DNA from: Bacillota bacterium
GTDB lineage: Bacteria; Bacillota; Clostridia; Acetivibrionales; DSM-1351
DNA: 5,944 bases
Assembly (NCBI GenBank): GCA_023395575.1
Contig: JAEWZA010000498.1
Coordinates: 1 to 5,944 of the forward strand
Direction: 5' to 3'
Shown: in pieces, positions 5,424-5,944 of the stretch
Position numbering within the stretch: the first letter of the stretch is position 1
Layout: the number at the start of each line of letters is the position of its first letter
Notes under the pieces: model-generated
Databases searched by the model: none
Told to the model about the DNA's origin: nothing
The model's input: only the letters and a program-made list of their open reading frames with translations
Program-made: the position numbers and the translations under genes

Positions 5424-5944
5424 ATGAAAAAAATCTGTAAGATGTTGGGTTTGAATTCACTTTACATACTTGCTTACTTTGCGATTTTTAAATCCGTAGT
5501 TTATTTATGGTACGATGTGCTGAAAAATAATGCTATGATTGGTGAGTGGATTAGCGGAAATCAACTGGGGCTTGTTGTTTTAAATGACGTATGTGCAATT
5601 CCTATCTTTGCAGTATTAATTTATTTTGTAAAAAAGCAGAGTATTTTAAAGGTTACACAGGTTAAACGCATAAACATCCGTAATGCTGCTTTAAGTACAT
5701 TAACAGGTGTGGGAATGGGAATTTTCCTAGTTAATTTTTTGGGTCTTACTTTCATCAAAGAAATTTCTAAATTTAACGAGTTAATAGATTATATATATAA
5801 TAGCAATCTACTGGTTTTCGCAGGCTTTGTTATAATAGGCACATTTTTTAAGGAAATGCTGTTTAGAGGCCTTATTTTTAATGAATTGTCAAAAGCAATG
5901 CCATTAATATTGGCAATTCTATTAGATGCTATAATATATGGTGC
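5424..5944 (+). CDS. CPBP-family (Abi/Rce1-like) membrane protein, 3' end cut by window
   Basis: The first 173 codons of a polytopic membrane protein, open to the window edge. GGAGGAG (5415-5421) lies just upstream of the ATG. Hydrophobic segments fall at about 12-30, 46-69, 88-110, 128-142 and 160-172. The segment FFKEMLFRG (141-149) matches motif 1 of the CPBP intramembrane protease family, normally EExxxR, and is followed by LILAILLDAIIYG (161-173), the beginning of the motif 2 helix, whose histidine should come just past the window. Established knowledge: active members are glutamate-type membrane endopeptidases, and bacterial ones include bacteriocin-immunity proteins. The first motif glutamate, catalytic in Rce1, is Lys143 here (AAG, 5850-5852), while Glu144 and Arg148 remain, so it may be a non-proteolytic relative. 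Family call is good; activity and role are unknown. Confidence 0.82.
   Translation, partial: MKKICKMLGLNSLYILAYFAIFKSVVYLWYDVLKNNAMIGEWISGNQLGLVVLNDVCAIPIFAVLIYFVKKQSILKVTQVKRINIRNAALSTLTGVGMGIFLVNFLGLTFIKEISKFNELIDYIYNSNLLVFAGFVIIGTFFKEMLFRGLIFNELSKAMPLILAILLDAIIYG

Overview
The window is AT-rich, with purine-rich GGAGG-type ribosome binding sites and good sigma-A-like promoters in AT-rich spacers. This points to a low-GC Firmicute, most likely a member of the Clostridia. That is inferred from composition and gene families, as no species marker is present. Every convincing gene is on the + strand.

Layout. Bases 1-425 are almost entirely non-coding. They hold a long imperfect hairpin (108-209) that could be a terminator or a small transposon-like element, then a candidate extended -10 promoter with dyad symmetry at its start site. 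Bases 426-2683 are a two-gene ABC exporter operon: an ATPase (233 aa from the preferred start) and a 518-aa membrane partner, joined by a one-base TAATG overlap. Bases 2684-3060 are a 377-base gap with a terminator-like hairpin followed by a compact potential pseudoknot or operator. Bases 3061-4038 encode an APH-fold small-molecule kinase of unknown substrate. Bases 4039-4128 carry a strong promoter overlaid by a perfect 9-bp inverted repeat. Bases 4129-5127 encode a seven-repeat TPR protein. Bases 5128-5423 hold a terminator-like hairpin and a perfect-consensus promoter (TTGACA, 17-bp spacer, TATAAT). From 5424 to the window edge runs the N-terminal part of a CPBP-type membrane protein (Abi/Rce1-like), in which the first glutamate of the EExxxR motif is lysine.

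How they work together. Only the ABC pair is clearly an operon. The kinase, the TPR protein and the CPBP-like protein each have a sizeable 5' gap, and the last two have recognisable promoters, so they look like independent transcription units. An exporter, an APH-fold kinase and a CPBP protein side by side could suggest drug or peptide tolerance. No peptide precursor, modification enzyme or regulator gene is visible, so this stays speculation. I do not see a clearly new multi-gene system. The items most worth a second look are the E-to-K change in the CPBP motif, the structured gap upstream of the kinase, and the dyad over the TPR-gene promoter.
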